From: Mesobacillus maritimus
GTDB taxonomy: Bacteria > Bacillota > Bacilli > Bacillales > Cytobacillaceae
Reading direction: 5' to 3'
Assembly (NCBI RefSeq): GCF_019749255.1
Contig: NZ_JACWFH010000031.1
Location: forward strand, 139,032 to 200,911
DNA: 61,880 bases
Below the pieces are notes generated by a model. The model was not told where the DNA came from and did no database searches. It was given only the letters and a program-made list of their open reading frames with translations. The position numbers were made by a program, and so were the translations under genes. Shown in pieces: positions 21,989 to 32,924 of the stretch. Positions within the stretch are counted from its first letter, which is position 1. The number at the start of each line of letters is the position of its first letter.

Positions 21989-24310
21989 ATGGGGGAACAG
22001 TTAACCGTTCCATTATTACCGCTTCGTGGCCTGTTGGTTTACCCAACAATGGTGCTTCATCTCGATGTAGGTCGAGAAAAGTCCGTACAGGCGCTCGAAA
22101 AGGCTATGGTGGATGATCATTTGATCTTTCTCACAACACAAAAAGACGTCTCAATAGACGAGCCAACAGAAGATGAACTTTACCGAATGGGAACACTCAC
22201 CAAGGTAAAGCAAATGCTAAAATTACCAAACGGAACAATCCGAGTGTTAGTAGAAGGGCTAAAGCGGGCGGAAATCGTTGAATTTTATGATGAAGAAAGC
22301 AACTTTTCTGCAAGCCTAAAAACATACGAGGATCGGGATACAAAAGATGTAGAAGACGAAGCATTAATGAGAACGATGCTCGAGTATTTTGAACAGTACA
22401 TAAAACTTTCAAAGAAGATTTCAGCGGAGACTCATACATCGGTAACAGATATTGAGGAACCTGGCCGCATGGCTGATATCATCTCTTCACATTTGCCTTT
22501 AAAGTTAAAGGAAAAACAGGAGATTCTCGAAACACTCGATGAAAAAGAGCGGATGAACCGCGTCATTGAAATCATTCATAATGAAAAAGAAGTGCTGAAT
22601 CTTGAAAAGAAGATTGGCCAACGTGTCAAACGTTCAATGGAGAGAACACAGAAGGAATATTATCTCCGTGAGCAGATGAAGGCCATCCAGAAAGAACTCG
22701 GTGATAAAGAAGGCAAAACCGGAGAAGTTTCGGAGCTTACTGATAAAATCGAGAAAGCTGGAATGCCAGAGCATGTAAAAGAAACAGCGTTGAAGGAATT
22801 GGATCGTTATGAAAAGGTTCCATCAACTTCAGCTGAAAGTGCGGTGATTCGCAATTATATCGACTGGCTTGTCGCGTTGCCATGGACAAAGGCAACGGAC
22901 GATGACCTTGACATCAAAAAAGCAGAAACGATTTTAAACGACGATCATTATGGACTTGAAAAGGTGAAGGAGCGTGTCCTTGAATACCTTGCTGTCCAAA
23001 AGCTAACAAACAGCTTAAAAGGGCCAATTCTCTGTCTTGCTGGACCTCCTGGGGTAGGGAAAACAAGTCTTGCCCGTTCAATTGCTAAATCGTTAAATCG
23101 TAACTTCGTCCGCGTTTCCTTAGGTGGAGTTCGCGATGAGTCCGAAATTCGTGGGCATCGCCGCACCTATGTAGGGGCAATGCCAGGTCGAATCATTCAA
23201 GGCATGAAAAAAGCGGGCACGATTAACCCAGTATTTTTATTAGATGAAATCGATAAAATGTCGAGCGACTTCCGTGGCGATCCATCTTCTGCGATGTTGG
23301 AAGTTTTGGACCCTGAACAAAACAGTAACTTCAGTGATCATTATATTGAAGAAACGTATGATTTATCGAAGGTTATGTTTGTGGCGACAGCAAATAACCT
23401 TAGTACAGTACCTGGTCCATTGTTAGACAGGATGGAAATTATAACGATTGCTGGTTATACAGAGCTTGAAAAAGTTCATATTGCCAAAGACCATTTGCTT
23501 CGTAGGCAAATTAAGGACCATGGCTTAACAGAGGAACAGCTCCAAATTAACGAAGATGGTTTGTTGGAGATTATTCGCCATTATACACGTGAAGCGGGTG
23601 TACGTTCACTTGAACGCCAACTCGCAACCATTTGCCGTAAAACCGCAAGAGTTATTGTGACTGACCCTGAAAAACAAGTTGTCATCGATGATAAAAATGT
23701 TGTCGACTATTTAGGAAAGCCGAAATTCCGTTACGGAGAAGCTGAACTAGAGGATCAAGTCGGAGTAGCAACTGGCCTTGCTTATACAACCGTGGGTGGA
23801 GATACTCTTCAAATTGAAGTCTCGCTATCTCCTGGTAAAGGCAAGCTTGTGTTAACAGGAAAATTAGGCGATGTCATGAAGGAATCTGCTCAAGCGGCAT
23901 TCAGCTATGTTCGTTCAAAAACGAAGGAACTAGGAATTGATGAGGACTTCCATGAAAAGCTGGATATCCACATTCATGTTCCAGAAGGAGCAACACCGAA
24001 GGACGGTCCGTCAGCAGGGATTACAATTGCAACCGCGCTTGTATCAGCTCTCTCAGGTAGACCAATTCGCCGTGAAGTCGGGATGACAGGTGAAATCACC
24101 CTACGTGGTCGAGTTCTGCCAATTGGTGGATTGAAAGAGAAAACGTTGAGTGCCCACCGTGCCGGTTTAACGAAGATTATTTGTCCGAAAGACAATGAGA
24201 AGGATATAGATGATATCCCAGAAAGTGTACGCGAGCAGCTTGAGTTTGTGCTTGTCTCTCATGTAGATGAAGTTTTAAACCATGCCCTTGCAGAGGAAAA
24301 TAGAAAATGA
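21989..24310 (+). CDS. lon: LonA, ATP-dependent protease La
   Basis: 773-residue cytosolic Lon protease, nearly the length of B. subtilis LonA. The N-terminal substrate-binding domain ([15 protein letters not shown]) is followed by a coiled linker, AAA+ Walker [10 protein letters not shown] and Walker [11 protein letters not shown]. The protease domain has Ser in KDGPSAGIT (about residue 675) and Lys in [14 protein letters not shown] 21989 follows TGGAGGTG by 8 nt. Lon degrades misfolded and some regulatory proteins. Its 3' end overlaps ysxC (ATGA). Confidence 0.97.
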   Translation: MGEQLTVPLLPLRGLLVYPTMVLHLDVGREKSVQALEKAMVDDHLIFLTTQKDVSIDEPTEDELYRMGTLTKVKQMLKLPNGTIRVLVEGLKRAEIVEFYDEESNFSASLKTYEDRDTKDVEDEALMRTMLEYFEQYIKLSKKISAETHTSVTDIEEPGRMADIISSHLPLKLKEKQEILETLDEKERMNRVIEIIHNEKEVLNLEKKIGQRVKRSMERTQKEYYLREQMKAIQKELGDKEGKTGEVSELTDKIEKAGMPEHVKETALKELDRYEKVPSTSAESAVIRNYIDWLVALPWTKATDDDLDIKKAETILNDDHYGLEKVKERVLEYLAVQKLTNSLKGPILCLAGPPGVGKTSLARSIAKSLNRNFVRVSLGGVRDESEIRGHRRTYVGAMPGRIIQGMKKAGTINPVFLLDEIDKMSSDFRGDPSSAMLEVLDPEQNSNFSDHYIEETYDLSKVMFVATANNLSTVPGPLLDRMEIITIAGYTELEKVHIAKDHLLRRQIKDHGLTEEQLQINEDGLLEIIRHYTREAGVRSLERQLATICRKTARVIVTDPEKQVVIDDKNVVDYLGKPKFRYGEAELEDQVGVATGLAYTTVGGDTLQIEVSLSPGKGKLVLTGKLGDVMKESAQAAFSYVRSKTKELGIDEDFHEKLDIHIHVPEGATPKDGPSAGITIATALVSALSGRPIRREVGMTGEITLRGRVLPIGGLKEKTLSAHRAGLTKIICPKDNEKDIDDIPESVREQLEFVLVSHVDEVLNHALAEENRK

Positions 24311-24894
24311 AAGTAAACTCCGCAGAAATCGTCATCAGTGCGGTAAGACCCGCTCAATATCCGGAAGGGGACTTGCCCGAGTTTGCACTTGCCGGCCGAT
24401 CCAATGTCGGCAAGTCATCATTCATCAATAAAATGTTGAATCGGAAAGCATTGGCAAGAACGTCTTCTAAGCCTGGTAAAACGCAAACGTTAAACTTTTT
24501 CTTGATTAATGAAATTTTATATTTTGTTGATGTTCCAGGCTATGGATACGCCAAAGTATCCAAAAAGGAACGTGAAGCATGGGGAAAAATGATTGAAACC
24601 TACATCACCTCAAGAGAACAGCTGAAAGCTGTTATTCTCCTTGTGGACCTTCGTCATCCACCATCCGTGGATGATCGGACAATGTATGATTTTCTAAAAT
24701 ATTATGAGATCCCTGTCATCGTTGTGGCAACAAAGGCAGATAAAATTCCAAAATCAAAATGGCAAAAGCATATTAAAATTGCCAAAGAAACACTTGAGTT
24801 CGATCCTGAGGATACGATGATTCTTTTCTCCTCCGAAACAGGGGAAGGAAAAGACAAAGCTTGGAGTGTTCTTCAGGCTTATATGAAAAAGTAA
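24307..24894 (+). CDS. ysxC: YsxC/EngB ribosome-biogenesis GTPase
   Basis: 195-residue TRAFAC-class GTPase needed for assembly of the large ribosomal subunit in Bacillus. The G-motifs are in order: G1 [10 protein letters not shown]3 DVPGYGYA, G4 TKADK, G5 SSETG. It overlaps the lon stop by 4 nt and is therefore translationally coupled, as in B. subtilis. A terminator follows immediately. Confidence 0.97.
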   Translation: MKVNSAEIVISAVRPAQYPEGDLPEFALAGRSNVGKSSFINKMLNRKALARTSSKPGKTQTLNFFLINEILYFVDVPGYGYAKVSKKEREAWGKMIETYITSREQLKAVILLVDLRHPPSVDDRTMYDFLKYYEIPVIVVATKADKIPKSKWQKHIKIAKETLEFDPEDTMILFSSETGEGKDKAWSVLQAYMKK

Positions 24895-24920
24895 AAAAAC
24901 GCTCACATGAGCGTTTTTTT
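24893..24920 (+). terminator. Terminator of lon-ysxC
   Basis: AAAAACGCTCA and TGAGCGTTTTT form a perfect stem with a very short loop and flanking A- and T-runs, so it could also work from the opposite strand. Confidence 0.9.
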
Positions 24921-24971
24921 ATTGTTAATTTTTAAACTAACTTACGGCAAAGTTAAATTGTTAGTATGTGG

Positions 24972-25395
24972 AGCATGGATAAAGGAGCTCTCAAGGACAA
25001 AAACCTGTTTGAAGACCATAAAATGTCTGTGAGGGGTGTTCTCAAGGACAAAGTGTGTACGGAATACTAAAAAATGTCTGTGAGCGGTGCTCTCAAGGAC
25101 AAAAACCAGTTCGAAGACTAGAAAATGTCTATGAGAGGAGCTGTCAAGGACAAAAACGTGTTCGAAAACTAGGAAATGTCTATGAGAGGAGCTGTCAAGG
25201 ACAAAAACGTATTCGAAAACTAGGGAAATGTCTATGAGAGGAGTTCTCAAGGACAAAAACGTGTTCGAAAACCAGAAAATGTCTATGAGGGGAGCTCTCA
25301 AGGACAAAAACGTGTTCGAAAACCAGAAAATGTCCATGAGCGGTGCTCTCAAAGACAAAACCAGGTTCGGTCAACCAAAAAAGTCCATGAGCAAG
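24972..25395. repeat. 51-bp tandem repeat array (array 3)
   Basis: Eight units with a common (C/G)TCAAGGAC core (the last reads CTCAAAGAC) at 24990, 25041, 25092, 25143, 25194, 25246, 25297 and 25348: a 51-bp period with one 52. The typical unit reads ATGTCTATGAGAGGAGCT then TCAAGGACAAAAACGTG and TTCGAAAAC. The sequence differs from arrays 1, 2 and 4 apart from the period. It lies just past the ysxC terminator. Because 51 is a multiple of 3, spurious repetitive frames run through it. Confidence 0.93.
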
Positions 25396-25416
25396 AACCA
25401 CATTCAATATCCTTAA

Positions 25417-25450
25417 CGAAATAAATAAAGACAGACTTAGCGTCTGCCTT
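25417..25450 (-). terminator. Terminator of the - strand membrane-protein gene
   Basis: Read on the - strand, AGGCAGAC and GTCTGTCT form a stem with loop GCTAA, followed by TTATTTATTT. It overlaps the end of the coding region. Confidence 0.7.
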
Positions 25451-25928
25451 TGTTAAAGAACAACAAATAAATTCCTATTAAGACAAGAGCGATCGGCCAA
25501 AACTTCCAAATGGTCGCTAGTCCGCTTTCGATGTTTGCCAGCCAAATGGTAATTTGGTCATAAAATAACAACATCGCGGCTAGAATAAGAAAGAGAATTC
25601 CGTGGAAAAGTCCGGTGCCTGTTTTTTGGTAACGAAGCAAAAAGGCGAGGGCCATTATTAAGATGAAGGCCCCTAAATGATCTGGCCAAATATCAAGCCG
25701 ACCCACGATATGTAGATGGCACCCGAAGCCAAATAGAATGACGCCTGGCAGAATGGAATCGTAATCCTTGCCTCGATAGCCTTGGACTAAAAAGGCGATA
25801 CCGACAATGGCCATTAACGTCGGCCACGTAAAAAATTGGTCAAATAGGACTAGATTAATTTGTAGCAAATAATAATAAATTCCGAAACCAATGAGGATTA
25901 TTCCTGGTACTATGTTCTGATTTTTCAT
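25437..25928 (-). CDS. LiaI/LiaF-like membrane protein
   Basis: 163-residue protein with about six hydrophobic segments. It looks like a tandem of the transmembrane unit found in LiaI and at the N-terminus of LiaF: PGIILIGFGIYYYL and, later, PGVILFGFG, each opening a helical pair. The C-terminus is a short basic FNKGRR. These units sit in the membrane in cell-envelope stress systems, but no Lia regulators are nearby, so the role is unknown. It is the only gene in this stretch on the - strand and is divergent from hemA. The ribosome site GAAGGTGGG supports ATG 25928. Confidence 0.75.
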   Translation of the reverse strand: MKNQNIVPGIILIGFGIYYYLLQINLVLFDQFFTWPTLMAIVGIAFLVQGYRGKDYDSILPGVILFGFGCHLHIVGRLDIWPDHLGAFILIMALAFLLRYQKTGTGLFHGILFLILAAMLLFYDQITIWLANIESGLATIWKFWPIALVLIGIYLLFFNKGRR

Positions 25929-26224
25929 ACTTTCCCACCTTCAGTAAGGCTTACTTGAATTTATGTCGAATTTTTGGTACGGTACATAAGGAGATTACAA
26001 TTTAATTCATGTACTTATCTTATTATTTAACCAGAATAATACCTTTTCTGGCAACGATTTTTCATATTGGAACTCTTTGTGAATAAGAGTGATATTAGTA
26101 GTTTTTACCCATAAGGTTTTCAAAGTTTGTTCACATTTATTAAAAGTTTATTAAATTTAAGATGTTATAATATAACGTAGCTAAAAGAGCCGAGGGTAAT
26201 TTTGTTTGGGGGTGTAAGGGAACA
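25929..26224. other. Divergent promoter region before hemA
   Basis: No gene is seen. TATAAT at 26166-26171 lies 54 bp upstream of hemA and is embedded in the palindrome GTTATA-A-TATAAC. The -35 is not clear. Confidence 0.45.
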
Positions 26225-27571
26225 ATGCATATCATGGTCGTGGGTCTAAACTATCGAACAGCACCTGTCGAAATTCGCGAACGGTTAACGTTTGATGAGA
26301 ATAATTTAAGGGATGCCATGCAACGCCTTCAAAACAAAAAGAGCATCCTTGAAAATATCATCATATCTACTTGTAACCGAACTGAGATTTACGCTGTGGT
26401 CGACCAACTTCATACAGGCCGATATTATATAAAAGAATTTTTAGCAGAATGGTTCGGAATGGAACAGAGTGAGTTTTCTCCTTACCTTTTTGTATATGAA
26501 CAGGACGGAGCAGTTGAACACCTATTTAAAGTAGCTTGTGGCTTAGATTCAATGGTATTAGGGGAAACTCAAATCCTTGGACAAGTACGTACAAGTTTTC
26601 TTATCGGACAAGAGGAAACAACAACTGGAACGGTTTTTAATCAACTTTTCAAGCAAGCAATCACTATAGCAAAGCGTGCGCATTCTGAGACTGAAATTGG
26701 TGCCAATGCCGTTTCAATCAGCTATGCTGCCGTAGAGTTGGCGAAGAAGATTTTCGGTTCCTTAGAGAATAAGCATGTCTTAATTCTTGGGGCAGGGAAA
26801 ATGGGTGAGCTTGCGATTCAAAATCTTCATGCCAATGGTGCAAGGAAAGTAACGGTTATTAATCGTACTTACCAGAAGGCTGAGGATTTAGCAAACCGTT
26901 TTTCTGGTGTTGCGAAAACTCTTAAAGAGCTTCAGTGTGCGCTAGTCGCTGCCGATATTCTGATTAGTTCTACAGGAGCGAAGGACTTTGTCGTCACGAA
27001 GGAAATGATGGGCATGGTTACTGGCCTAAGAAAAGGCAAGCCATTGTTCATGGTGGATATCGCTGTCCCACGTGACCTTGATCCGGGGATTGCCGAGCTT
27101 GAAAATATGTTCCTTTATGATATTGATGACCTTGAAGGAATTGTCGAAGCAAATCTTCAAGAACGCAAAAAAGCAGCAGAGAAGATTATGCTAAATATTG
27201 AAGAGGAAATCGTTCTCTTCAAACAATGGCTTAATACTCTTGGTGTTGTTCCAGTTATTTCAGCATTACGTGTAAAAGCACTTGAAATCCAAAAAGAAAC
27301 GATGAGCAGCATCGAACGCAAGCTGCCGCATCTAACAGAGCGGGAAATCAAGGTTTTAAATAAGCATACGAAAAGTATTATTAACCAACTTCTTAAGGAC
27401 CCAATCTTACAAGCGAAGGAGATTCCTTCACGTAATGACGCCAACGAAGCGTTAGATTTATTTGTGAAGATCTTTAATATAGAAGAGCAGGTTGCTGAAC
27501 AAAAAGGATTGAAAACGGCCGAAACAAAACAGACCGTCGTCAAGGTCCCTCAGGCTTCCTTTCAATCGTGA
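26225..27571 (+). CDS. hemA: Glutamyl-tRNA reductase
   Basis: 448-residue NADPH-dependent enzyme. It makes glutamate-1-semialdehyde from Glu-tRNA, the first committed step of heme synthesis by the C5 route. The catalytic Cys is C50 in STCNRTEIY. The NADPH domain has [12 protein letters not shown]. The C-terminal dimerisation helices are present. It heads hemAXCDBL. GGGGGTG precedes the ATG, and the stop overlaps an in-frame GTG of hemX. Confidence 0.96.
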   Translation: MHIMVVGLNYRTAPVEIRERLTFDENNLRDAMQRLQNKKSILENIIISTCNRTEIYAVVDQLHTGRYYIKEFLAEWFGMEQSEFSPYLFVYEQDGAVEHLFKVACGLDSMVLGETQILGQVRTSFLIGQEETTTGTVFNQLFKQAITIAKRAHSETEIGANAVSISYAAVELAKKIFGSLENKHVLILGAGKMGELAIQNLHANGARKVTVINRTYQKAEDLANRFSGVAKTLKELQCALVAADILISSTGAKDFVVTKEMMGMVTGLRKGKPLFMVDIAVPRDLDPGIAELENMFLYDIDDLEGIVEANLQERKKAAEKIMLNIEEEIVLFKQWLNTLGVVPVISALRVKALEIQKETMSSIERKLPHLTEREIKVLNKHTKSIINQLLKDPILQAKEIPSRNDANEALDLFVKIFNIEEQVAEQKGLKTAETKQTVVKVPQASFQS

Positions 27572-27585
27572 GCGAGGTCTACGTC

Positions 27586-28419
27586 ATGTCAGATCTTTTT
27601 ATGACCCGTTTGCATGAGCTGACGATTTTGATTTATTGCGCAAGCGTCCTTTTATATTTTATTGACTTCCTTAACCGTAACCGGAAGGCAAACCAAATTG
27701 CCTTCTGGTTACTTGCATTTGTATGGCTTTTGCAAACGCTTTTTCTGTTTTTATATATGCGTGAAACAGGAAGATTTCCGGTACTGACCTTGTTTGAGGG
27801 GTTATATTTTTATGCCTGGGTACTTGTTACCTTGTCATTAATCATTAACAGGTTAATGAAAGTCGATTTCATCGTCTTTTTTACCAATATATTGGGCTTT
27901 ATTATTATGGCGATTCATACTTTTGCTCCACCGCATTTTGAATCAAATATATTGTCGGAACAGCTGGTATCAGAATTGCTGCTTATCCATATTGTCTTGG
28001 CCATTCTATCTTATGGCGCTTTTTCAATCTCTTTCGTTTTCTCAATGCTTTATTTATTACAATATGAATTACTGAAGCGAAAGAAATGGGTGAAGCTTCT
28101 TTGGAGAATTGCCGATTTAACGAAACTAGAGAAAATGTCCTATGTCCTAAATGTGATTGGCGTCCCTTTGTTACTTCTGAGTCTCATTCTGGGATTGCAG
28201 TGGGCCTGGATCAAAATTAATGATTTCGTGTGGTTCGATCCAAAGGTGATAACTTCGTTTATTGTATTAGCTGGATTTAGCATAAATCTCTATTTGCGCG
28301 TGGGTCTGGGAAAGCATGGCAGGTCACTTGCGCTTTGGAATATAGGTTCGTTTTTAATCGTATTAATAAACTTTTTCTTATCTGGTCAACTATCATCTTT
28401 CCATTTCTGGTATGAGTAA
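27586..28419 (+). CDS. hemX: HemX, membrane protein affecting HemA level
   Basis: 277-residue polytopic membrane protein of the cytochrome c assembly (CcsA-like) family with about eight hydrophobic segments. In B. subtilis HemX lowers the HemA amount by an unknown route. ATG 27586 has GAGGT upstream and gives almost the B. subtilis length (276). GTG 27568, overlapping the hemA stop, is an alternative. The order hemA-hemX-hemC is conserved. Confidence 0.93.
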   Translation: MSDLFMTRLHELTILIYCASVLLYFIDFLNRNRKANQIAFWLLAFVWLLQTLFLFLYMRETGRFPVLTLFEGLYFYAWVLVTLSLIINRLMKVDFIVFFTNILGFIIMAIHTFAPPHFESNILSEQLVSELLLIHIVLAILSYGAFSISFVFSMLYLLQYELLKRKKWVKLLWRIADLTKLEKMSYVLNVIGVPLLLLSLILGLQWAWIKINDFVWFDPKVITSFIVLAGFSINLYLRVGLGKHGRSLALWNIGSFLIVLINFFLSGQLSSFHFWYE

Positions 28420-28433
28420 TAAGGAGGATCTTC

Positions 28434-29369
28434 ATGAGAACAATCGTAGTAGGATCGAGACGAAGCAAGTTAGCATTAACACAAACAAACTGGGTAATCA
28501 ACCAACTAAAAGAACTTGGAGCACCCTTTGAGTTCCGCGTCGAAGAAATCGTTACAAAAGGGGATAAAATCCTTGATGTTACGCTTTCTAAAGTTGGCGG
28601 CAAGGGGTTATTCGTAAAAGAGATTGAACAAGCTATGTATGATAAAAGAATTGATATGGCTGTCCACAGCATGAAGGATATGCCGGCTGTCCTGCCAGAA
28701 GGGCTTGTGATTGGTTCAATCCCTGAACGTGAAGATCCACGTGATGTTCTGATTTCTAAAGGAAATGTTCTGTTAAATGATCTTCCAAGTGGCGCCGTGA
28801 TTGGAACGAGCAGTCTTCGCCGCAGTGCGCAAATTCTTGCTAGACGCCCTGATTTAGAGATTAAATGGATTCGTGGAAACATTGATACACGGATGGCCAA
28901 ACTAGAATCAGGTGAGTACGATGGAATTATCCTTGCTGCTTCTGGTTTGAAACGCATGGGTTGGGCAGAAGAAACTGTGACAGAGTTCATCGACCAAGAT
29001 ATTTGTGTTCCTGCTGTTGGTCAAGGTGCGCTTTCAATCGAGTGCCGCGAGGATGACAAAGAGCTTCTTGAGTGGTTGGCAAAATTCACTTGTTTGAAAA
29101 CTGCTGATGCTGTCATTGCTGAACGTACTTTCCTTGCAAAAATGGAGGGTGGTTGCCAAGTACCGATTGCCGGCTATGCTTCCATCAATGACAAACATGA
29201 GGTTACCTTAACCGCACTTGTTGGTTCACCAGATGGCAAGGTAATTTACAAAGAAATGGTGACTGGAACAAATCCTGTTGTGGTAGGAAACCGTGCCGCT
29301 GAACAGTTAACTAGTATGGGTGCTAAAGAGCTAATCGATTCAGTTAAAGCGGAGCTAGATTCGGAATGA
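28434..29369 (+). CDS. hemC: Hydroxymethylbilane synthase (porphobilinogen deaminase)
   Basis: 311-residue enzyme that links four porphobilinogens into hydroxymethylbilane. The dipyrromethane cofactor is carried by C241 in [12 protein letters not shown]. The N-terminal [11 protein letters not shown] and HSMKDMP motifs are present. AAGGAGG precedes the start. The stop overlaps hemD by 4 nt. Confidence 0.97.
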   Translation: MRTIVVGSRRSKLALTQTNWVINQLKELGAPFEFRVEEIVTKGDKILDVTLSKVGGKGLFVKEIEQAMYDKRIDMAVHSMKDMPAVLPEGLVIGSIPEREDPRDVLISKGNVLLNDLPSGAVIGTSSLRRSAQILARRPDLEIKWIRGNIDTRMAKLESGEYDGIILAASGLKRMGWAEETVTEFIDQDICVPAVGQGALSIECREDDKELLEWLAKFTCLKTADAVIAERTFLAKMEGGCQVPIAGYASINDKHEVTLTALVGSPDGKVIYKEMVTGTNPVVVGNRAAEQLTSMGAKELIDSVKAELDSE

Positions 29370-30154
29370 TACCTGCGCCTCCTCTGCAAAATAAACATGT
29401 CTTGATTCCTAGAGGAGCAAAACAGGCAAGAGCTTTCTCAGAATTGGTAGAAAGGCTTGGAGGGATTCCGGCTGAAATCCCTCTGATCGCTTTTCGCCCA
29501 ATTCCTGCATCTGAAGAGTTAGTTTACATATTAAAAGAAGTACATAAATACGACTGGATTGTTTTTACTAGCAATGTCACGGTTGAGACTTTCTTTTCCT
29601 ACTACAAAAATAGTGGGGAACCTTTTCCTAAGATTGCGGTAATTGGATCAAAAACAAGAGAAGTGCTTGAAGAGAAACATTATCAAGCTAGTTTTACACC
29701 GAAAGAATATGTAGCTGAAGGTTTTGTGAAGGAATTCCTTCCACAAGTTAGTGAAGGAATGCGCGTGCTGATTCCAAAGGGGAATCTAGCAAGAGAATAT
29801 ATTGCTTCTTCGTTAAGAAAACATGGTGTATTGGTCGATGAATTGATTATCTATGAAACCTATATGCCAGAAGAAAGTCGCAGCAAGCTCGCACAGATGA
29901 TTACTGATGGGAAGCTCGAAATCCTCGCGTTTACGAGTCCCTCGACCATTGATCATTTTATGAAAACAGTAAAAGACTATCAATTAGAAGATAGAGTAGA
30001 GAACTGTATTGTCGCTTGCATCGGTCCCGTCTCCAAGCGGAAAGCAGAAGAGTACGGGTTAACGGTGCACGCTTGTCCTAAGACGTACACCGTCGAAGAA
30101 ATGATGAAGAGTGTGATTGAATATTTAAAGAATGAACAGGAGGAGCTAAAATGA
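29366..30154 (+). CDS. hemD: Uroporphyrinogen-III synthase
   Basis: 262-residue two-lobed enzyme that closes hydroxymethylbilane to uroporphyrinogen III with inversion of ring D. The family is poorly conserved. Supporting features are [12 protein letters not shown], the [11 protein letters not shown] segment late in the protein, and the position between hemC and hemB. Starts and stops overlap both neighbours by 4 nt, so translation is coupled. Confidence 0.93.
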   Translation: MIPAPPLQNKHVLIPRGAKQARAFSELVERLGGIPAEIPLIAFRPIPASEELVYILKEVHKYDWIVFTSNVTVETFFSYYKNSGEPFPKIAVIGSKTREVLEEKHYQASFTPKEYVAEGFVKEFLPQVSEGMRVLIPKGNLAREYIASSLRKHGVLVDELIIYETYMPEESRSKLAQMITDGKLEILAFTSPSTIDHFMKTVKDYQLEDRVENCIVACIGPVSKRKAEEYGLTVHACPKTYTVEEMMKSVIEYLKNEQEELK

Positions 30155-31131
30155 AAGATCTCCAATTTTCTCGTCACCGTCGCTTAAGAAGCAGTGCGAC
30201 AATGAGGTCGTTGGTCCGTGAAACCTATCTTCGTACAGAAGATTTTATTTATCCGTTGTTTATCCTTGAAGGGGAAAATAAAAAAAATGAAGTAAAGTCA
30301 ATGCCAGGTGTTTATCAACTATCGATGGATAATCTAAAGGCAGAAATGGACGAAGTAGTTGGATTAGGGATTAAGTCGGTTTTACTATTCGGTGTACCAG
30401 ATGAAAAAGACGAATGTGGAACCCAAGCCTACCATGACCACGGAATTGTCCAGGTTGCGACTCGTTATATCAAAGAAAACTATCCAGAGGTCATCGTTGT
30501 AGCGGATACTTGCCTTTGCGAATACACAAGTCATGGTCACTGTGGCTTAATTGAAAACGGCGATGTTGACAACGATTCATCACTTGAACTTTTGGTCCAA
30601 ACCGCTGTTAGCCAAGCTCAAGCTGGTGCAGACATTATTGCGCCATCCAACATGATGGACGGCTTTGTTGCAGCCATTCGTGCAGGGCTTGATGAAGCAG
30701 GCTTTCATAACATTCCAATCATGAGCTATGCGGTAAAATATGCTTCGGCATTTTACGGACCTTTCCGTGACGCTGCGGACAGCACACCACAGTTTGGGGA
30801 TCGTAAAACGTACCAAATGGACCCTGCAAACCGCCTAGAAGCAATTCGTGAAGCAGAATCAGATGTGGATGAAGGTGCTGACTTCCTGATTGTAAAACCG
30901 GGAATGCCATACCTTGATATTGTTCGTGATGTGAAAAATAATTTCAACTTACCTGTTGTCATTTATAATGTTAGTGGCGAGTACTCCATGGTTAAAGCAG
31001 CAGCCGCAAACGATTGGATTGATGAGGAACGAATCGTGATGGAAATGCTAACAGGTATGAAGCGTGCTGGTGCGGATTTAATCATCACGTATCATGCGAA
31101 GGATGCCGCACGTTGGCTTAAAGAACAATAA
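30151..31131 (+). CDS. hemB: Porphobilinogen synthase (ALA dehydratase), zinc type
   Basis: 326-residue TIM-barrel enzyme that joins two 5-aminolevulinates. The Schiff-base lysines are K196 (MSYAVKYAS) and K249 ([11 protein letters not shown]). The cysteine cluster C121, C123 and C131 marks the zinc-dependent class. AGGAGG lies inside the hemD end. A hairpin terminator follows before hemL. Confidence 0.97.
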   Translation: MKDLQFSRHRRLRSSATMRSLVRETYLRTEDFIYPLFILEGENKKNEVKSMPGVYQLSMDNLKAEMDEVVGLGIKSVLLFGVPDEKDECGTQAYHDHGIVQVATRYIKENYPEVIVVADTCLCEYTSHGHCGLIENGDVDNDSSLELLVQTAVSQAQAGADIIAPSNMMDGFVAAIRAGLDEAGFHNIPIMSYAVKYASAFYGPFRDAADSTPQFGDRKTYQMDPANRLEAIREAESDVDEGADFLIVKPGMPYLDIVRDVKNNFNLPVVIYNVSGEYSMVKAAAANDWIDEERIVMEMLTGMKRAGADLIITYHAKDAARWLKEQ

Positions 31132-31147
31132 TAAGATAAATTCTGTT

Positions 31148-31176
31148 AGTGGGGGCTTTCATCCCCCACTTCTTTT
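31148..31176 (+). terminator. Hairpin terminator between hemB and hemL
   Basis: GTGGGGG and CCCCCAC stem with a 7-nt loop, followed by TTCTTTTC. It lies inside the heme gene run, so hemL expression needs read-through or its own promoter. Confidence 0.7.
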
Positions 31177-31262
31177 CGATAGACCTGATTTATCTGAAGT
31201 CAGAGAGTACTATCCAAAATAGGCAAAAAAATCCGATAACACCTAAAGTGAGGGATGTTTTG

Positions 31263-32552
31263 ATGCGATCTTATGAAAAATCAATAGCAGCATTTGAAAA
31301 AGCAAAAAACATGATGCCTGGTGGCGTTAACAGTCCTGTTCGTGCGTTTAAATCAGTTAAGATGGATCCGATTTTTATGGAGCGCGGCAAAGGGTCAAAA
31401 ATTTACGATATTGATGGCAATGAATATATCGACTATGTACTTTCTTGGGGCCCGTTAATTCTGGGTCACAGCAACGACAGAGTGGTTGAGGCACTTAAAA
31501 AGGTCGCTGAAATGGGGACAAGCTTTGGTGCGCCTACTGAGATGGAGAACAAAATGGCCGAGCTTGTAATCGAACGTGTGCCATCGATTGAAGTGGTCCG
31601 GATGGTATCGTCTGGGACAGAAGCAACGATGAGTGCACTTCGTTTGGCACGTGGGTATACAGGACGCAATAAGATTCTTAAATTTGAAGGCTGCTACCAT
31701 GGCCATGGCGATTCTTTGCTTATTAAAGCAGGATCTGGCGTTGCTACGCTTGGTTTGCCTGATAGCCCAGGTGTTCCAGAGAGTGTTGCTAAAAATACAA
31801 TCACGGTCGCTTATAATGACTTAGAGAGTGTTCGCTACGCGTTTGAACAGTTTGGCGACGATATTGCTTGTGTCATCGTTGAACCTGTTGCAGGGAATAT
31901 GGGCGTTGTGCCTCCACTTCCAGGCTTCCTCGAAGGCTTGCGTGATGTAACGAGTGAATATGGCTCACTATTGATCTTTGATGAGGTCATGACAGGGTTC
32001 CGTGTTGGTTATAACTGTGCACAAGGTCATTTCGGGGTAACGCCTGATTTAACCTGTCTAGGAAAGGTAATCGGCGGCGGTCTTCCAGTGGGCGCTTATG
32101 GTGGAAAAAGAGAAATCATGGAGCAAATCGCACCAAGCGGTCCGATTTACCAAGCTGGAACTCTATCAGGGAATCCACTAGCGATGACCGCTGGATACGA
32201 GACGTTGAGCCAGCTTACTCCTGAATCATATGAGGGCTTCAAGAAAAAAGGAGATATGCTAGAGGCAGGCATCAAAGCGGCAGCTGAGAAGTATGATGTT
32301 CCAGTTTCATTTAACCGCGCTGGTTCCATGATTGGTTTCTTCTTCACAAATGAAGCAGTCATCAACTATGATGTAGCAAAAACGTCTAACCTCGAGTATT
32401 TCGCTAGCTATTACCGTGAAATGGCGAATGAAGGGGTATTCCTACCACCTTCACAATTCGAAGGCTTGTTCTTGTCTACTGAACACTCTGATGAAGATAT
32501 TCAGAAAACCATTGCAGCAGCAGAAAAAGCATTTTCGAAGCTTAAAGGGTAA
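31263..32552 (+). CDS. hemL: Glutamate-1-semialdehyde 2,1-aminomutase
   Basis: 429-residue PLP enzyme that makes 5-aminolevulinate from glutamate-1-semialdehyde. The PLP Lys is K268 in [28 protein letters not shown], the usual N-terminal motif, is present. ATG 31263 is preceded by GTGAGGGA at a good distance. A 38-codon upstream extension to 31149 runs through the hemB terminator and is rejected. Confidence 0.97.
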   Translation: MRSYEKSIAAFEKAKNMMPGGVNSPVRAFKSVKMDPIFMERGKGSKIYDIDGNEYIDYVLSWGPLILGHSNDRVVEALKKVAEMGTSFGAPTEMENKMAELVIERVPSIEVVRMVSSGTEATMSALRLARGYTGRNKILKFEGCYHGHGDSLLIKAGSGVATLGLPDSPGVPESVAKNTITVAYNDLESVRYAFEQFGDDIACVIVEPVAGNMGVVPPLPGFLEGLRDVTSEYGSLLIFDEVMTGFRVGYNCAQGHFGVTPDLTCLGKVIGGGLPVGAYGGKREIMEQIAPSGPIYQAGTLSGNPLAMTAGYETLSQLTPESYEGFKKKGDMLEAGIKAAAEKYDVPVSFNRAGSMIGFFFTNEAVINYDVAKTSNLEYFASYYREMANEGVFLPPSQFEGLFLSTEHSDEDIQKTIAAAEKAFSKLKG

Positions 32553-32563
32553 TATTTATATCG

Positions 32564-32602
32564 AGACTCACATTTCTATTTGGAGATGTGGGTTTTTTGT
32601 TT
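32564..32602 (+). terminator. Terminator after hemL
   Basis: CTCACATTTCT pairs with AGATGTGGG and is followed by a T-run. Confidence 0.8.
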
Positions 32603-32637
32603 CTGTTCTCGAAGTTCTTGTTGATTGAAAAGGAATG

Positions 32638-32766
32638 GTTGATTTCCGCTCCAGGTGCTTGCTTTCCGCGGGGCGGGCGGTGAGCCTCCTCGGCGCTTTA
32701 GCGCCTGCGGGGTCTCACCTGTCCCGCTGCTCCCGCAGGAGTCAAGCACCTTCCGCTCCAATCAAC
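32638..32766 (-). repeat. Palindromic GC-rich repeat element, copy B
   Basis: Second copy, in inverted orientation, of the element at 12576-12706. It shares GGAGCGGAAG ends, CTCCTGCGGGAG, GGCGCTAAAGCGCCGAGGAGG and the flanking CAACCGTTGTC. It lies between the hemL terminator and spoVID, outside any evident operon. Confidence 0.85.
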
Positions 32767-32924
32767 CGTTGTCATCCACATGTTACATCTTCCTCAATCC
32801 ATACAAATAATTTTATATCGTTACCTTCGCATAACATGCTTTTTTATCATAAACACCGACCTCAAGTCATAAAGTGTAATTGACATAGTGATTTTACGCT
32901 TGTGAAACGAAAGGAGGAGTCGCT

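Noticed and set aside
24942-25358. 138-codon - strand open frame with 17-residue repeats
   Set aside because: It is the 51-bp array read through. The repeated peptide changes register where a unit has 52 bp, so the frame is not conserved. No ribosome site.
26155-26180. PerR box before hemA
   Set aside because: The palindrome GTTATA-A-TATAAC overlaps the -10 region but does not match the 15-bp PerR consensus (TTATAATNATTATAA) closely enough to call.
31149-31262. N-terminal extension of HemL
   Set aside because: It overlaps the hemB terminator hairpin and lacks a ribosome site. ATG 31263 fits the family.
32866-32891. Sigma-E promoter of spoVID
   Set aside because: GTCATAAA and CATAGTGA are only about 10 bp apart, too close for a sigma-E promoter.
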